NCBI RefSeq assembly: GCF_042646165.1
Contig: NZ_JBHRTC010000028.1
Source of the DNA: Microbaculum marinum
GTDB taxonomy: Bacteria; Pseudomonadota; Alphaproteobacteria; Rhizobiales; Tepidamorphaceae
DNA: 64,000 nt
Strand: one strand, 5' to 3'
The notes under the pieces were generated by a model, which was given only the letters and a program-made list of their open reading frames with translations, did no database searches and was not told where the DNA came from. The position numbers and the translations under genes are program-made. Numbering within the stretch: position 1 is the first letter of the stretch; each line of letters starts with the position of its first letter. This document shows, one piece after another, positions 20,137-28,579 of the stretch.

Positions 20137-21330
20137 ATGATACGCTTTGACGCAGGGATTCTGCGTGGATTGGTTCTGTGCGCGTCGCTCGCCGCGGTGC
20201 ATCAGGCTCAGGCCGATGAAACGGAACTTCCGCAGGACATCCAGGATACGCTCTACAACTCCGACATGATGGATCCGGCGCAGCCGCTCGGCGACAGCGC
20301 CTACCGCAACTTCGTGGCGAAGAACCCGCCGCCGTGGAAGATCGGCTACGCATCGAGCTACGCGGGCAACACCTGGCGGGCCGCCGTGATGAACCGGCTG
20401 CAGAACGAGATCATCCCGAAGTGGACGGATCTCGGCCTGCTCTCCGAGGTCGTCATCACCCAGTCGAACCTCAACGATTCCACCCAGATCCAGCAGATGC
20501 GCCAGCTCGTCGACCAGGGCGTCGACGCGATCATCGTGTGCTGCTCCAATCCGACCGCCCTCAACCAGACGGTCGAGTACGCCCATTCCAAGGGCGTTCC
20601 GGTGTTCTCGGCCACCGGCTACCTGACGAGCCCCTACTCGGTGAACTCGTCGGCCAACTTCGTGGTCGGCGGCAACATGATGGGCGAGTGGATGGCCAAC
20701 GAGCTCGGTGGCAAGGGCAACGTCCTCATCGTCGAGGGCATTCCCGGCACGTCGGCCTCCGACAGCCAGAACACCGGCATCGAGGCGGCACTGGCCAACC
20801 ACCCGGACATCAAGGTCGCCGGCCAGATCGCCGGCATGTGGACCGACCAGGTGGCGCAGGCGGAAATCCAGAAGTGGCTCGCCACCAATCCCGGCAAGCT
20901 CGACGGCATCATCATCCAGTCGGCCTCGGAACTGGGCGCGCTGCGGGCGATGAAGCAGTCCGGCCGCGACATGATCCCCTTCACCATCGGCTCCGAGCTC
21001 GGTGCGCTGTGCTACTGGCGGCACAATTCGGACTTCGTCTCCGGCGCGATCCACGCCTGGCCCCCCGGCGACGATTTCGAGATGGCCTGGAACATCATGA
21101 TGCGGACGCTGCAGGGGCAGGGGCCAAAGGTCCGGTCGATCCTCGCCAAGCCGATCGAGATGAACAAGGACGAGATGCTGGCGGCGATCCCGGAGGATTG
21201 CAGCGAGGACTCCGGCGACTGGTACCATCCGGGCGCCGAGGTCTGGGCCAGCAAGGAGTATCTCGACGACTTCTTCCTGCGGCCCGCGGATCCCGAGGCC
21301 TACGACCCGGCTTCCCACCCGAAGCCCTGA
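20137..21330 (+). CDS. periplasmic sugar-type ABC transporter substrate-binding protein
   Basis: A 397-residue secreted protein with a signal peptide cleaved near residue 26 (CASLAAVHQAQA). It belongs to the Peripla_BP_4/RbsB-like family: KIGYASSYAGNTWRAAVM, MRQLVDQGVDAIIVCCSNP, VPVFSATGYL and NVLIVEGIPGTSASDSQNTG are the hallmark segments, and GIEAALANHPDIKVAG closes the second lobe. It is longer than typical RbsB (about 300) because of an N-terminal 40-residue extension and a C-terminal one. It is the first gene of the cluster and presumably delivers a ligand to the two permeases at 25046-27834. The ligand cannot be predicted. Confidence 0.88.
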   Translation: MIRFDAGILRGLVLCASLAAVHQAQADETELPQDIQDTLYNSDMMDPAQPLGDSAYRNFVAKNPPPWKIGYASSYAGNTWRAAVMNRLQNEIIPKWTDLGLLSEVVITQSNLNDSTQIQQMRQLVDQGVDAIIVCCSNPTALNQTVEYAHSKGVPVFSATGYLTSPYSVNSSANFVVGGNMMGEWMANELGGKGNVLIVEGIPGTSASDSQNTGIEAALANHPDIKVAGQIAGMWTDQVAQAEIQKWLATNPGKLDGIIIQSASELGALRAMKQSGRDMIPFTIGSELGALCYWRHNSDFVSGAIHAWPPGDDFEMAWNIMMRTLQGQGPKVRSILAKPIEMNKDEMLAAIPEDCSEDSGDWYHPGAEVWASKEYLDDFFLRPADPEAYDPASHPKP

Positions 21331-21409
21331 GTGCGCGAGCGCGGCTGTCGCGGCGGATCATCCGCGGCAGCCGCTTCGCGCCCGTCTCGCATCGTGAGCC
21401 CGAGCTGTC

Positions 21410-23614
21410 ATGGCTGCCGTTTCGGTCGACATCTCCCACGTCCGCAAGACCTTCGGTCCGACGGTCGCGCTCGATGACGTGAGCCTGCGCGCCTACGAGG
21501 GCGAGGTGCACGCGATCATCGGCGGCAACGGCTCGGGCAAGAGCACGCTCGCCAAGGTGATCTCCGGCGTGCTGATCCCCGACGGCGGACAGGTCTCGAT
21601 CCTCGGCAAGTCGGCGACGACGCCGCACGAGGCGCGCGACCTCGGCATCTCGAATGTCTTCCAGGAAGTGCTCGTCGCCGACGAGTGCTCGATCCTCGAC
21701 AACATCTATCTCGGCGCCGACGGCCTGCTCGGCTCGTCGGTAAGCCAGGAGGAGCGTGCCCGCCGGGCCTCGGCGCTGATGGCCGAACTGCTCGGCTTCG
21801 ATATCGACCTGAGCATTTCCGTCGGCGAGCTGCCCCTGTCGATCAAGCAGTGGATCACCATCGCCAGGGCGATCCTCACCGACCCCCGGGTGCTGATCCT
21901 CGACGAATCCTCGGCAGCCCTGGACTTCGATTCGACGGAGCGGCTGTTCCGCAAGATGCGCGAGATGAAGCAGCAGGGCTGCGCCATCCTGATCGTCACC
22001 CACCGGATCGCCGAACTGGTCCGCATCGCCGACCGCGCCACCGTGCTGCGCGACGGGGTGACGGTCGGCACGCTGGAAAAGGACGAGATCACCGAGGCCA
22101 ACATCCTGGCGCTGATCGCCGGTCCGGAGCGCGAGCGCTCGAAGGCCGCCGAAAGCGTCGCCGAGCGCAGCTCGGACACGCCGCTCCTGCGCGTCCTCGG
22201 CGCGCGGGTGTGGCACGACGGGGGGGCGTTCGACTTCACGCTCTATCCCGGCGAGATCGTCGGCATCACCGGCCTCGACGGGCAGGGCCAGGCGGACTTC
22301 GTGCGGGCCGTCGCCGGGGTGCAGCCGCTGGTCTCCGGCCGCATCTCGATCGTCCGCGACCAGGTCGCCGAGGCGGTCACCGATCTGCATTCGGCGCGTC
22401 TGAACGGCATCAGCTACGTCTCCGGCGACCGCAAGAAAGAGGGCATTTTCGCCAATCTCGGCATCTTCGAGAACATGGTGCTGCCGGTATACCGGGAGTA
22501 CCGCGCCGGCGGCTGGCTGAACCTGATCAACCGGACGAAGCTGACGCCGATCTTCGAGTGGGAAGCGAGCCGGCTCGCCGTGAAGATGGGTTCTCCCGAC
22601 AACCTGATCACCTCCCTGTCGGGAGGCAACCAGCAGAAGGTGCTGATCGCCAGGTCGTTCGCCGAGAAGCCGTCGGTCCTGATCCTGAACGACCCCGCCC
22701 GCGGCATCGACGTCGGCGCCAAGCTCGACCTCTACCGAAACCTGCGCGACTTTGCCGCCCGCGGCAACGCGGTGATGTTCCTGTCCTCGGAGCTCGAGGA
22801 GTTCATGAACCTGTGCTCGCGGGTGCACGTGTTCCGCAACGGGGTGATCTCGGCGGACTTCGAGCCGCCGTTCGACGGGCACGCGATCCTGAACGCGATG
22901 TTCGGACGGCGGGCGAGCGCGGCGATGCCGGGCGAGGCGCTGGCCGAGGAAGAGGCCCATCCCTACCACCATGCCGAGGACGACAGCATGACGCTGCTGC
23001 CGCCCGACACCGCAGCGCGAACGGACGACGGCCGTCCGGCCGGCCGTCAGGTGCGCCTCAGGTCGAGACAGACGAAGGACGACGTCATGAACCAGGCAGG
23101 GTTCCTGCTGATTGCCCCCGACATCCCGCAGGGGGCGACGGTCCCCGGCCGCTTCGTCGAGGACGCCAAGGTGTCGCCGGCGCTGACCTGGCGGGGCGTG
23201 CCCGAGGGGGTGCAGAGCTTCGCCCTGGCAGTCACCGACCCCGACCTGCCGGCCGAGTTCAACTTCCCGCGCAGCTTCGCGCACTGGCTCGTCTGCAACA
23301 TTCCCGGTCACATCCGGTCCCTGCCGGAAGGCGCGAGCAACAGCCTCGCCATGCCGCGCGGCGCCGTGGAACTGAACTCGGATTTCGTGACGTTCGGCAT
23401 TCCCGGGTTCGGGAAGGGCTGGGGCGGGCCATGGCCGCCCGACCGCCAGCACCGCTACGTCTTCACACTCTACGCAGTGAAGGTACCCAGGGTCGAAGTG
23501 GCGCCGGACGGCGATCTCGCCGCGTTCGCGGCGGCCGTCATGCCGGTTGCCATCGACCAGGCTTCCTTCACCGCTGTCTACGGGCCGGCCCGCAAGCCGT
23601 TGCCCGAAGCTTGA
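21410..23614 (+). CDS. RbsA-type double ABC ATPase fused to a C-terminal PEBP/YbhB domain
   Basis: A 734-residue protein. Residues 1-510 are a tandem sugar ABC ATPase: Walker A GGNGSGKST at 38-46, Walker B VLILDESSAALDF, then a second domain with the usual degenerate P-loop (GITGLDGQGQADFV), signature SLSGGNQQKVLIARSF and VLILNDPARGIDVGAK. The first signature is degraded (GELPLSIKQWITIARAI) and the second Walker B reads LND rather than LDE. After a linker, residues 560-734 form a complete YbhB/PEBP domain (LTWRGVPEGVQSFAL, SFAHWLVCNIPG, LPEGAS). An in-frame ATG at 23087 has AAGGA 7 bases upstream, so the PEBP domain may also be made separately. There is no stop between the two parts. Confidence 0.9.
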   Translation: MAAVSVDISHVRKTFGPTVALDDVSLRAYEGEVHAIIGGNGSGKSTLAKVISGVLIPDGGQVSILGKSATTPHEARDLGISNVFQEVLVADECSILDNIYLGADGLLGSSVSQEERARRASALMAELLGFDIDLSISVGELPLSIKQWITIARAILTDPRVLILDESSAALDFDSTERLFRKMREMKQQGCAILIVTHRIAELVRIADRATVLRDGVTVGTLEKDEITEANILALIAGPERERSKAAESVAERSSDTPLLRVLGARVWHDGGAFDFTLYPGEIVGITGLDGQGQADFVRAVAGVQPLVSGRISIVRDQVAEAVTDLHSARLNGISYVSGDRKKEGIFANLGIFENMVLPVYREYRAGGWLNLINRTKLTPIFEWEASRLAVKMGSPDNLITSLSGGNQQKVLIARSFAEKPSVLILNDPARGIDVGAKLDLYRNLRDFAARGNAVMFLSSELEEFMNLCSRVHVFRNGVISADFEPPFDGHAILNAMFGRRASAAMPGEALAEEEAHPYHHAEDDSMTLLPPDTAARTDDGRPAGRQVRLRSRQTKDDVMNQAGFLLIAPDIPQGATVPGRFVEDAKVSPALTWRGVPEGVQSFALAVTDPDLPAEFNFPRSFAHWLVCNIPGHIRSLPEGASNSLAMPRGAVELNSDFVTFGIPGFGKGWGGPWPPDRQHRYVFTLYAVKVPRVEVAPDGDLAAFAAAVMPVAIDQASFTAVYGPARKPLPEA

Positions 23615-23639
23615 TCTGCCGAACCGACAGGAGGGCGAC

Positions 23640-24044
23640 ATGAGTAGATACGGCAGCAGGAAGAGCTTCGATCTGGAATGGGTCGAACGCTGGGCGCGCT
23701 GCGTCAACGAAGACAGGGTCCTGCCGGTGATTGGCAGGTTCTTCAACAACCGCTTCGTCCTCGGTGTGGACGAGACCGAGTATCTGATCGAGGTCAGCGG
23801 CGGCAAGATCGCGCGGATCTCGGAAGGGCTGACGCCGAACGACCTCGGCTTCGACTTCGCCCTCCGCGCGCCATCCTCGGCCTGGGCCAAGTTCAGCCAG
23901 GAAGTCCCGCCGCCGATGTTCAACGACATCTGGGCGATGGCGCATCCGCTGCACAAGCAGCTGGTCATCGACGGCGACCAGCTTCCGTTCTGGCAGAACA
24001 TCCGCGCGCTGACGTGGATGCTGGCGCTGATGCGGCAAGTTTGA
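23640..24044 (+). CDS. SCP2-like (sterol carrier protein fold) small protein
   Basis: A 134-residue protein without signal peptide. The middle part (RFVLGVDETEYLIEVSGGK, SSAWAKFSQ, LVIDGD) has the beta-alpha pattern of SCP2-type lipid carriers, but I assign the fold by pattern only. The start is ATG at 23640 with ACAGGAGGG ahead; the frame upstream to 23547 is a shadow. It lies 25 bases after the ATPase-PEBP gene and 13 bases before the hydrolase. Its place in the operon suggests handling of a hydrophobic ligand or intermediate. Confidence 0.55.
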   Translation: MSRYGSRKSFDLEWVERWARCVNEDRVLPVIGRFFNNRFVLGVDETEYLIEVSGGKIARISEGLTPNDLGFDFALRAPSSAWAKFSQEVPPPMFNDIWAMAHPLHKQLVIDGDQLPFWQNIRALTWMLALMRQV

Positions 24045-24057
24045 GGGAGACGGGAAC

Positions 24058-24996
24058 ATGAACGAGCACGATCCCATCGTAGGCCGCTACGTCTACGTTA
24101 CCTGCCAGGGCAAGACCTACCGGACCTACTACGAGGAGACCGGCGAGGGCATCCCGATGGTCTGCCTGCACACCGCGGGAACGGACGGCCGGCAGTACCG
24201 GCACCAGATGTGCGACCCCGACATCTCCTCGAACTTCCGGGTGATCGCCTTCGACATGCCGTGGCACGGCAAGTCGATCCCTCCGGAGGGCTTCCACCTC
24301 ATGGAGGACGAGTACAAGCTGACGACCAGCTTCTACGGCGAGTTCATCGTCGCCTTCTGCCGCGCCCTCGACCTCAAGATGCCGGTCATCATGGGACAGT
24401 CGATGGGGGGCAACATCTGCCTGCACCTGGCGCTGAAGTACGAGAACGAGTTCTCCGCCCTGATCGCGCTCGAGGCCTGCGATCATTCGCCGGGCTGGTG
24501 GATCAACCCGCTTCACCATCCCCACATCCACGGCGGCGAGGCCGTGGCCACCTCGGTGTTCGGCCTGATGTCGCCGGAGAGCCCGGACGAATACCGATGG
24601 GAGACGTGGTGGTACTACGCCCAGGGCGGGCCGGGGATCTTCAAGGGCGATCTCTACTTCTACTCCGTCGACAGCGACTTCCGCGACCAGGTGCACAAGA
24701 TCTCCGGACGCCTGCCGATCTACTTCCTGACCGGCGAGTACGATTTCGCCTGCACGCCGGAGATGACCGAGCGGACGGCGGAGAAGGTCAAGGGGTCGGA
24801 GTGCATCATCTTCTCGGGCGGGCACTTCCCGACCTCCGAGGACCCGGCGAAGTTCAAGGACGTCATCGCCCCGGTCCTCAAGAAGATCGTGCAGAACGAT
24901 CCGGAACGGCGGAGCAGCGGGCGCGCGATGTCGAGCGCGCCGGCGGGGTCGTCCCCGGCGCCGCGCGCGGCCTCCCGGCGCGTGATCGAACTGTGA
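24058..24996 (+). CDS. alpha/beta hydrolase
   Basis: A 312-residue cytosolic alpha/beta-hydrolase-fold enzyme. The nucleophile elbow is MGQSMGGN with Ser115. The oxyanion strand is MVCLHTAGTDG, the acid is Asp229 in LTGEYDFACTP and the base His256 in FSGGHFPTS. A large cap region, rich in Trp, Tyr and His (GWWINPLHHPHIHGG), covers residues 145-215. The last 30 residues are low complexity. It lies directly after the SCP2-like gene. The substrate is unknown; an ester related to the transported ligand is an inference. Confidence 0.85.
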   Translation: MNEHDPIVGRYVYVTCQGKTYRTYYEETGEGIPMVCLHTAGTDGRQYRHQMCDPDISSNFRVIAFDMPWHGKSIPPEGFHLMEDEYKLTTSFYGEFIVAFCRALDLKMPVIMGQSMGGNICLHLALKYENEFSALIALEACDHSPGWWINPLHHPHIHGGEAVATSVFGLMSPESPDEYRWETWWYYAQGGPGIFKGDLYFYSVDSDFRDQVHKISGRLPIYFLTGEYDFACTPEMTERTAEKVKGSECIIFSGGHFPTSEDPAKFKDVIAPVLKKIVQNDPERRSSGRAMSSAPAGSSPAPRAASRRVIEL

Positions 24997-25045
24997 CGCC
25001 CGTCCGCGGCGCGCCGCCCGGGTGTGCCGCGGATCCACCTGAACC

Positions 25046-26410
25046 GTGGCCGAGACGGTCCGCATGACGGCACGTTCATCACTGTCGAGCACCTACCTGC
25101 TGGTGCCCATTCTGCTGATCGCGGTGCTGTTGAGCATCGCCGTGATCCGCGGGCCCAGCCTCGTGTCGATGTCCGGCTTCGGCAGCGCCATCATCGTGGC
25201 GGCGCCGCTGACGCTGGCGACCTACGCGCTGATGGCGCTGGCGGTGTCCGGCAGGGGAACCGTCGACCTGGCGGTCGGCCCGCTGCTCGCCTTCATCAAC
25301 GTCTCGGTCGTGAAGCTGAACATGATCGGCGCCGTCAGCGGCCCGTTCGGCGTCTTCCTGGTGGCGCTCGGACTGGGCGTCCTTTACCAGCTGCTGTTCG
25401 CGCTCATCGTCATCTGGGTGCGCGTCCAGCCGATCATCGTGGCGCTGTCGGGCTTCCTCGCCCTGTCGGGAATAAACCTGGTGATCCTGCCGCGCCCGGG
25501 CGGCGTCGCGCCGGAATGGATGGCGAGCTGGGGTCTCGGCACGACGATCTTCTCGCCGGTCCTGCTGATCGTGCTTATCGCCACGGCCGGCTGGCTGCTG
25601 TTCACGCTCACCCCGTTCTACGCAAACCTGAGAATGATGGGCTACGACGAGCGGGCCGCCTGGACCAGCGGCGTCCGCATCAACATCGTCCGCATCGGGG
25701 CGCACGTCATCGCCGGGCTGTTCGTCGGCCTTGGCGCGATCTGCTACACCGCGCTGATCGCCTCCGGCGACCCGACCCAGGGCACCACGATGACGCTGAC
25801 CGCGGTGACGGCGCTGGTGCTCGGCGGGGTCAGTCTGGCGGGCGGCCGCGGCGGCGTCACCGGCGCCCTGCTCGGCGCGCTGAACCTGTGGCTGATCGGC
25901 TACGTTCTCGCCACCTTCAACTTCGGCGCCATCCAGGCCTTCGTCACGCAGATGAGCTACGGGATCATCCTCGTCCTGTCGCTGCTGCTGACGCTGCTCG
26001 TGCCGGTCATCGGCCGCCACATCTCCTTCATTTCGCCGTGGGGCGCGTTCGTGGTGCTCGCCACGGTCGTCGTCGGCATCATGCTGCAGGTCGCGACCTC
26101 CGCGACCTACCTGCCGGCCGAGGCGCTGCCGGCCGCCCCCGCCGGCGACCTGATGACCCGCTATCTGCTGATCGCGCCGGCCGACGTCGCAGCCCCCTCC
26201 CTGAGCCTGACGCCGGTCCAGAAAGTCGCGTTTCTGCTGGCCGGCGCCGCCATCCTGCTGGTCGGCGCGGCGCGGCTGATCAACGCGGAGGTCAATGCCC
26301 GGCGCATGGGCCTGTTCCTCTACGTCTTCGTCACCGTGCTGCTCGTCGCCCTGTTCGCGGTGGTCGCCATGCAGGGCGGCAGCCTGACGCTGTTCGGGGG
26401 GCGGCCGTGA
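25046..26410 (+). CDS. RbsC-type ABC transporter permease 1
   Basis: A 454-residue integral membrane protein of the BPD_transp_2 (RbsC/XylH) family. The conserved core includes ALMALAVSGRGTVDLAVG, VQPIIVALSGFLALSGINLV and ALVLGGVSLAGGRGGVTGAL, the last being the cytoplasmic ATPase-contact region. It is longer than a typical RbsC (about 320): after the core there are three additional hydrophobic segments (residues about 325-450). The start is GTG at 25046; an ATG at 25064 is possible. Its stop overlaps the start of the second permease (GTGA). Confidence 0.88.
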   Translation: MAETVRMTARSSLSSTYLLVPILLIAVLLSIAVIRGPSLVSMSGFGSAIIVAAPLTLATYALMALAVSGRGTVDLAVGPLLAFINVSVVKLNMIGAVSGPFGVFLVALGLGVLYQLLFALIVIWVRVQPIIVALSGFLALSGINLVILPRPGGVAPEWMASWGLGTTIFSPVLLIVLIATAGWLLFTLTPFYANLRMMGYDERAAWTSGVRINIVRIGAHVIAGLFVGLGAICYTALIASGDPTQGTTMTLTAVTALVLGGVSLAGGRGGVTGALLGALNLWLIGYVLATFNFGAIQAFVTQMSYGIILVLSLLLTLLVPVIGRHISFISPWGAFVVLATVVVGIMLQVATSATYLPAEALPAAPAGDLMTRYLLIAPADVAAPSLSLTPVQKVAFLLAGAAILLVGAARLINAEVNARRMGLFLYVFVTVLLVALFAVVAMQGGSLTLFGGRP

Positions 26411-27834
26411 GCAGCCTCCCGCCCACCGGCCGCGACGCACGGTTCCAGCTGATCCCGATCCCGCGCTCGACGGCGATGATCTGGATCAACCTGGCGGCGG
26501 CGCTGATCGTCTCGGCGATCGGCTTCGGGCTCGGCTTCGGCCAGGGCATGAAGGCCCAGGACGTGATCGCCCTGACGGTCGTCACCGTCGCCGTGCTACT
26601 GTGGCTGCTGAACTACGTCGTCGTCATCTCCGAGACCCGCGCCGCCGACGCGGCGGAGGCGGCGGTCGCGGCGGAAGTAGCCGGGGAACCCGGCCGGAGC
26701 GCCGGCGTCTGGCGGTCGAACCGGGTGATGATCATCGCGATGGGGCTTCTGCTCCTCGCCTATCTGATCGCGGCCGCCTCGGTGCCATCGTTCCGGACGG
26801 TCACCTACCTGATCGCCTTCCTCGTCCTCGAGGCGATCCTGCTGTTCGCCTTCAAGGTCTCGGGCTATTTCGCCCACGGCCGCAGCGCCTTCATCGGCCT
26901 GATCGTGCTGGTCGCGCTGGTGGTGATCTCGTCGTTCACCATCGAGGGATTCCTGTCGGGCACCAACGTCAAGGCGGTGCTGCTGTTCGCCGCCTTCCTC
27001 GGCATCGCCTGCATCGGCCAGACGCTGGTGGCGCTGATGGGCGGACTGGACCTGTCGATCCCCTTCGTCATCGGGGCATCGAACATCGGCCTGTTGTTCC
27101 TCATCAGCCTCGGCGTGCCCTCCTTCGTGGCCGCCGGCTTCGTCCTCGTGCTCGGCGGCCTGATCGGCTTCGTCAACGGCGTCCTCAGCTACCGCCTGCA
27201 GGGCCAGGCGCTGATCCTCACGCTCGGCACGGGTTTCGCGGTGGCCGGCCTGACGCAGATCCTCACCTCGATCGGCTCCGCCTACAGCGGCAATGTGTTC
27301 GGCACCGTGCCGGCGTGGCTGCAGAACCTCGCCGCCATGAACGGCAGGACGTTCGGCCTGGCGTTTCCGCCGACCATCCTGATCTGGGTGGTGCTGGCGA
27401 TCATCGTGATCGTCGGGCTGCGCTACTCGGCCTACGGACGCTACGTCTACGCGCTCGGCGGCAACCGCCGCAGCGCCAAGCTGATCGGCGTGTCCGAGTT
27501 CAAGTACTGGACGCTCGCCTACACCATCTCCGGAGTCTTCGCGGCGCTGACCGGATCGCTTCTGCTGGGGTGGTCCGGCGGCGGCTTCATCGGGGTCGGC
27601 GATCCCTACCTGTTCACGACTCTCGCGGCGGTGGTAATCGGCGGCACCTCGCTGATGGGCGGCTACGGCGGCTACGGGTTCACGGTCATCGGCGTGCTGG
27701 TCCTCCAGGTGCTCAGCTCGTTCCTGATCGGCATCGGCCTGAAGTACGAGTGGCAGCAGTTCATCTTCGGCCTGCTGATCCTGCCGATGGTGGCCCTGTA
27801 CGGGCGGGCGCCGCACATCAGGGCACAAGTCTGA
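26407..27834 (+). CDS. RbsC-type ABC transporter permease 2
   Basis: A 475-residue permease of the same family as its neighbour. The GTG at 26407 overlaps the preceding stop by four bases (GTGA). An N-terminal extension of about 190 residues carries four to five hydrophobic segments before the conserved core IGQTLVALMGGLDLSIPFV, QGQALILTLGTGFAVAGLT and VVIGGTSLMGGYGGYGFTV. The two permeases presumably form a heterodimer driven by the double ATPase. The extra N-terminal membrane domain is unusual for RbsC proteins. Confidence 0.88.
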   Translation: MSSLPPTGRDARFQLIPIPRSTAMIWINLAAALIVSAIGFGLGFGQGMKAQDVIALTVVTVAVLLWLLNYVVVISETRAADAAEAAVAAEVAGEPGRSAGVWRSNRVMIIAMGLLLLAYLIAAASVPSFRTVTYLIAFLVLEAILLFAFKVSGYFAHGRSAFIGLIVLVALVVISSFTIEGFLSGTNVKAVLLFAAFLGIACIGQTLVALMGGLDLSIPFVIGASNIGLLFLISLGVPSFVAAGFVLVLGGLIGFVNGVLSYRLQGQALILTLGTGFAVAGLTQILTSIGSAYSGNVFGTVPAWLQNLAAMNGRTFGLAFPPTILIWVVLAIIVIVGLRYSAYGRYVYALGGNRRSAKLIGVSEFKYWTLAYTISGVFAALTGSLLLGWSGGGFIGVGDPYLFTTLAAVVIGGTSLMGGYGGYGFTVIGVLVLQVLSSFLIGIGLKYEWQQFIFGLLILPMVALYGRAPHIRAQV

Positions 27835-27844
27835 GGGGACCTAA

Positions 27845-28534
27845 ATGTTCGGAGCACTCTACACTTCCCAGGACGTGGTCAGCAGCGCCTTCGCCGCCGC
27901 GCTCCTGGCGACCTTCTCGACCGCCGTCCTGTGCTTTCTCGGCCTCAGCTGGACCAGCGAGAAGTGGCGCATCCCGCTGGCGATGGTCGGCGTCGCGGCG
28001 CTCGCCTCCGCCCTGCACTATGCCGGCGCGGCGGCGCTGTGGATGGGCGGCGCCGGCTCCAGCGGCGGCATCCGCCTGTCGGCCTGGCTGACGGTGCAGC
28101 CGCTCCAGGTCGCCGCCGTCTACTTCTACGTGCGGGCGCTCGGCCCGGCCTCGGTCGGCATCTTCTGGCGGATGTCGGCGGCGGCGCTGCTGATGGTGTT
28201 CTCGCGCTACCTCGGAGATGCCGGCTTCTTCAATCCGACCCTCGGCGCGCTGCTGTCGATCGCCTTCTGGCTCTACATCCTCGGCGAGATGTACTTCGGC
28301 GGGATGACCGAGGTCATCCGCCGGGAAAGCCGCGCCGTGCGCCTCGGCTACTTCTGGATACGGCTGATACTGACGATCGGCTGGGCGATCTACCCGATCC
28401 TCCACTTCGTCGACGTGGTGATCGGCACGGGACAGGCTGCCGGCGTCGTCGCGCTCTACACGCTGTCGGACTTCATCAACCTGATCACGCCCTCTCTCAT
28501 CGTGCTGGCCGTGGCAGGCCAGGAACGTTACTGA
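27845..28534 (+). CDS. type-1 (microbial) opsin homologue lacking the retinal-binding lysine
   Basis: A 229-residue seven-helix protein that aligns by eye with proteorhodopsin along its whole length. Shared features are the SEKW loop, HY at residues 58-59 (His75 of proteorhodopsin), Arg77 (Arg94), Trp81 and Pro86 in helix C, RYLGDAG before helix E, GWAIYP in helix F (179-184) and DF at 209-210 in helix G (Asp227). The Schiff-base lysine position is Leu213 (codon CTG at 28481). The proton acceptor Asp97 and donor Glu108 positions are Ala80 and Ala91. The only lysine in the protein is Lys40, in the A-B loop. It cannot bind retinal in the canonical way or pump protons like proteorhodopsin. Lysine-less type-1 opsins have been reported as a class; their function is unsettled. 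It sits 10 bases after permease 2, with GAGGGG overlapping that stop. Confidence 0.85.
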   Translation: MFGALYTSQDVVSSAFAAALLATFSTAVLCFLGLSWTSEKWRIPLAMVGVAALASALHYAGAAALWMGGAGSSGGIRLSAWLTVQPLQVAAVYFYVRALGPASVGIFWRMSAAALLMVFSRYLGDAGFFNPTLGALLSIAFWLYILGEMYFGGMTEVIRRESRAVRLGYFWIRLILTIGWAIYPILHFVDVVIGTGQAAGVVALYTLSDFINLITPSLIVLAVAGQERY

Positions 28535-28579
28535 ACCGGCTTAATTCCATGGCTGCTCGCCTCAGGAAAGGACAAGACC

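Noticed and set aside
21095..24001. A 968-codon minus-strand frame across the ATPase-PEBP gene
   Set aside because: It covers well-supported plus-strand genes and has no recognisable domain; another GC-driven shadow.
27845..28534. An alternative lysine that could replace the missing opsin Schiff base
   Set aside because: I checked the whole protein: the only lysine is Lys40 in the loop between helices A and B, so no relocated retinal lysine is available.
27845..28534. A light-driven proton pump
   Set aside because: Acceptor, donor and Schiff-base residues are all replaced, and no retinal synthesis gene is present nearby.
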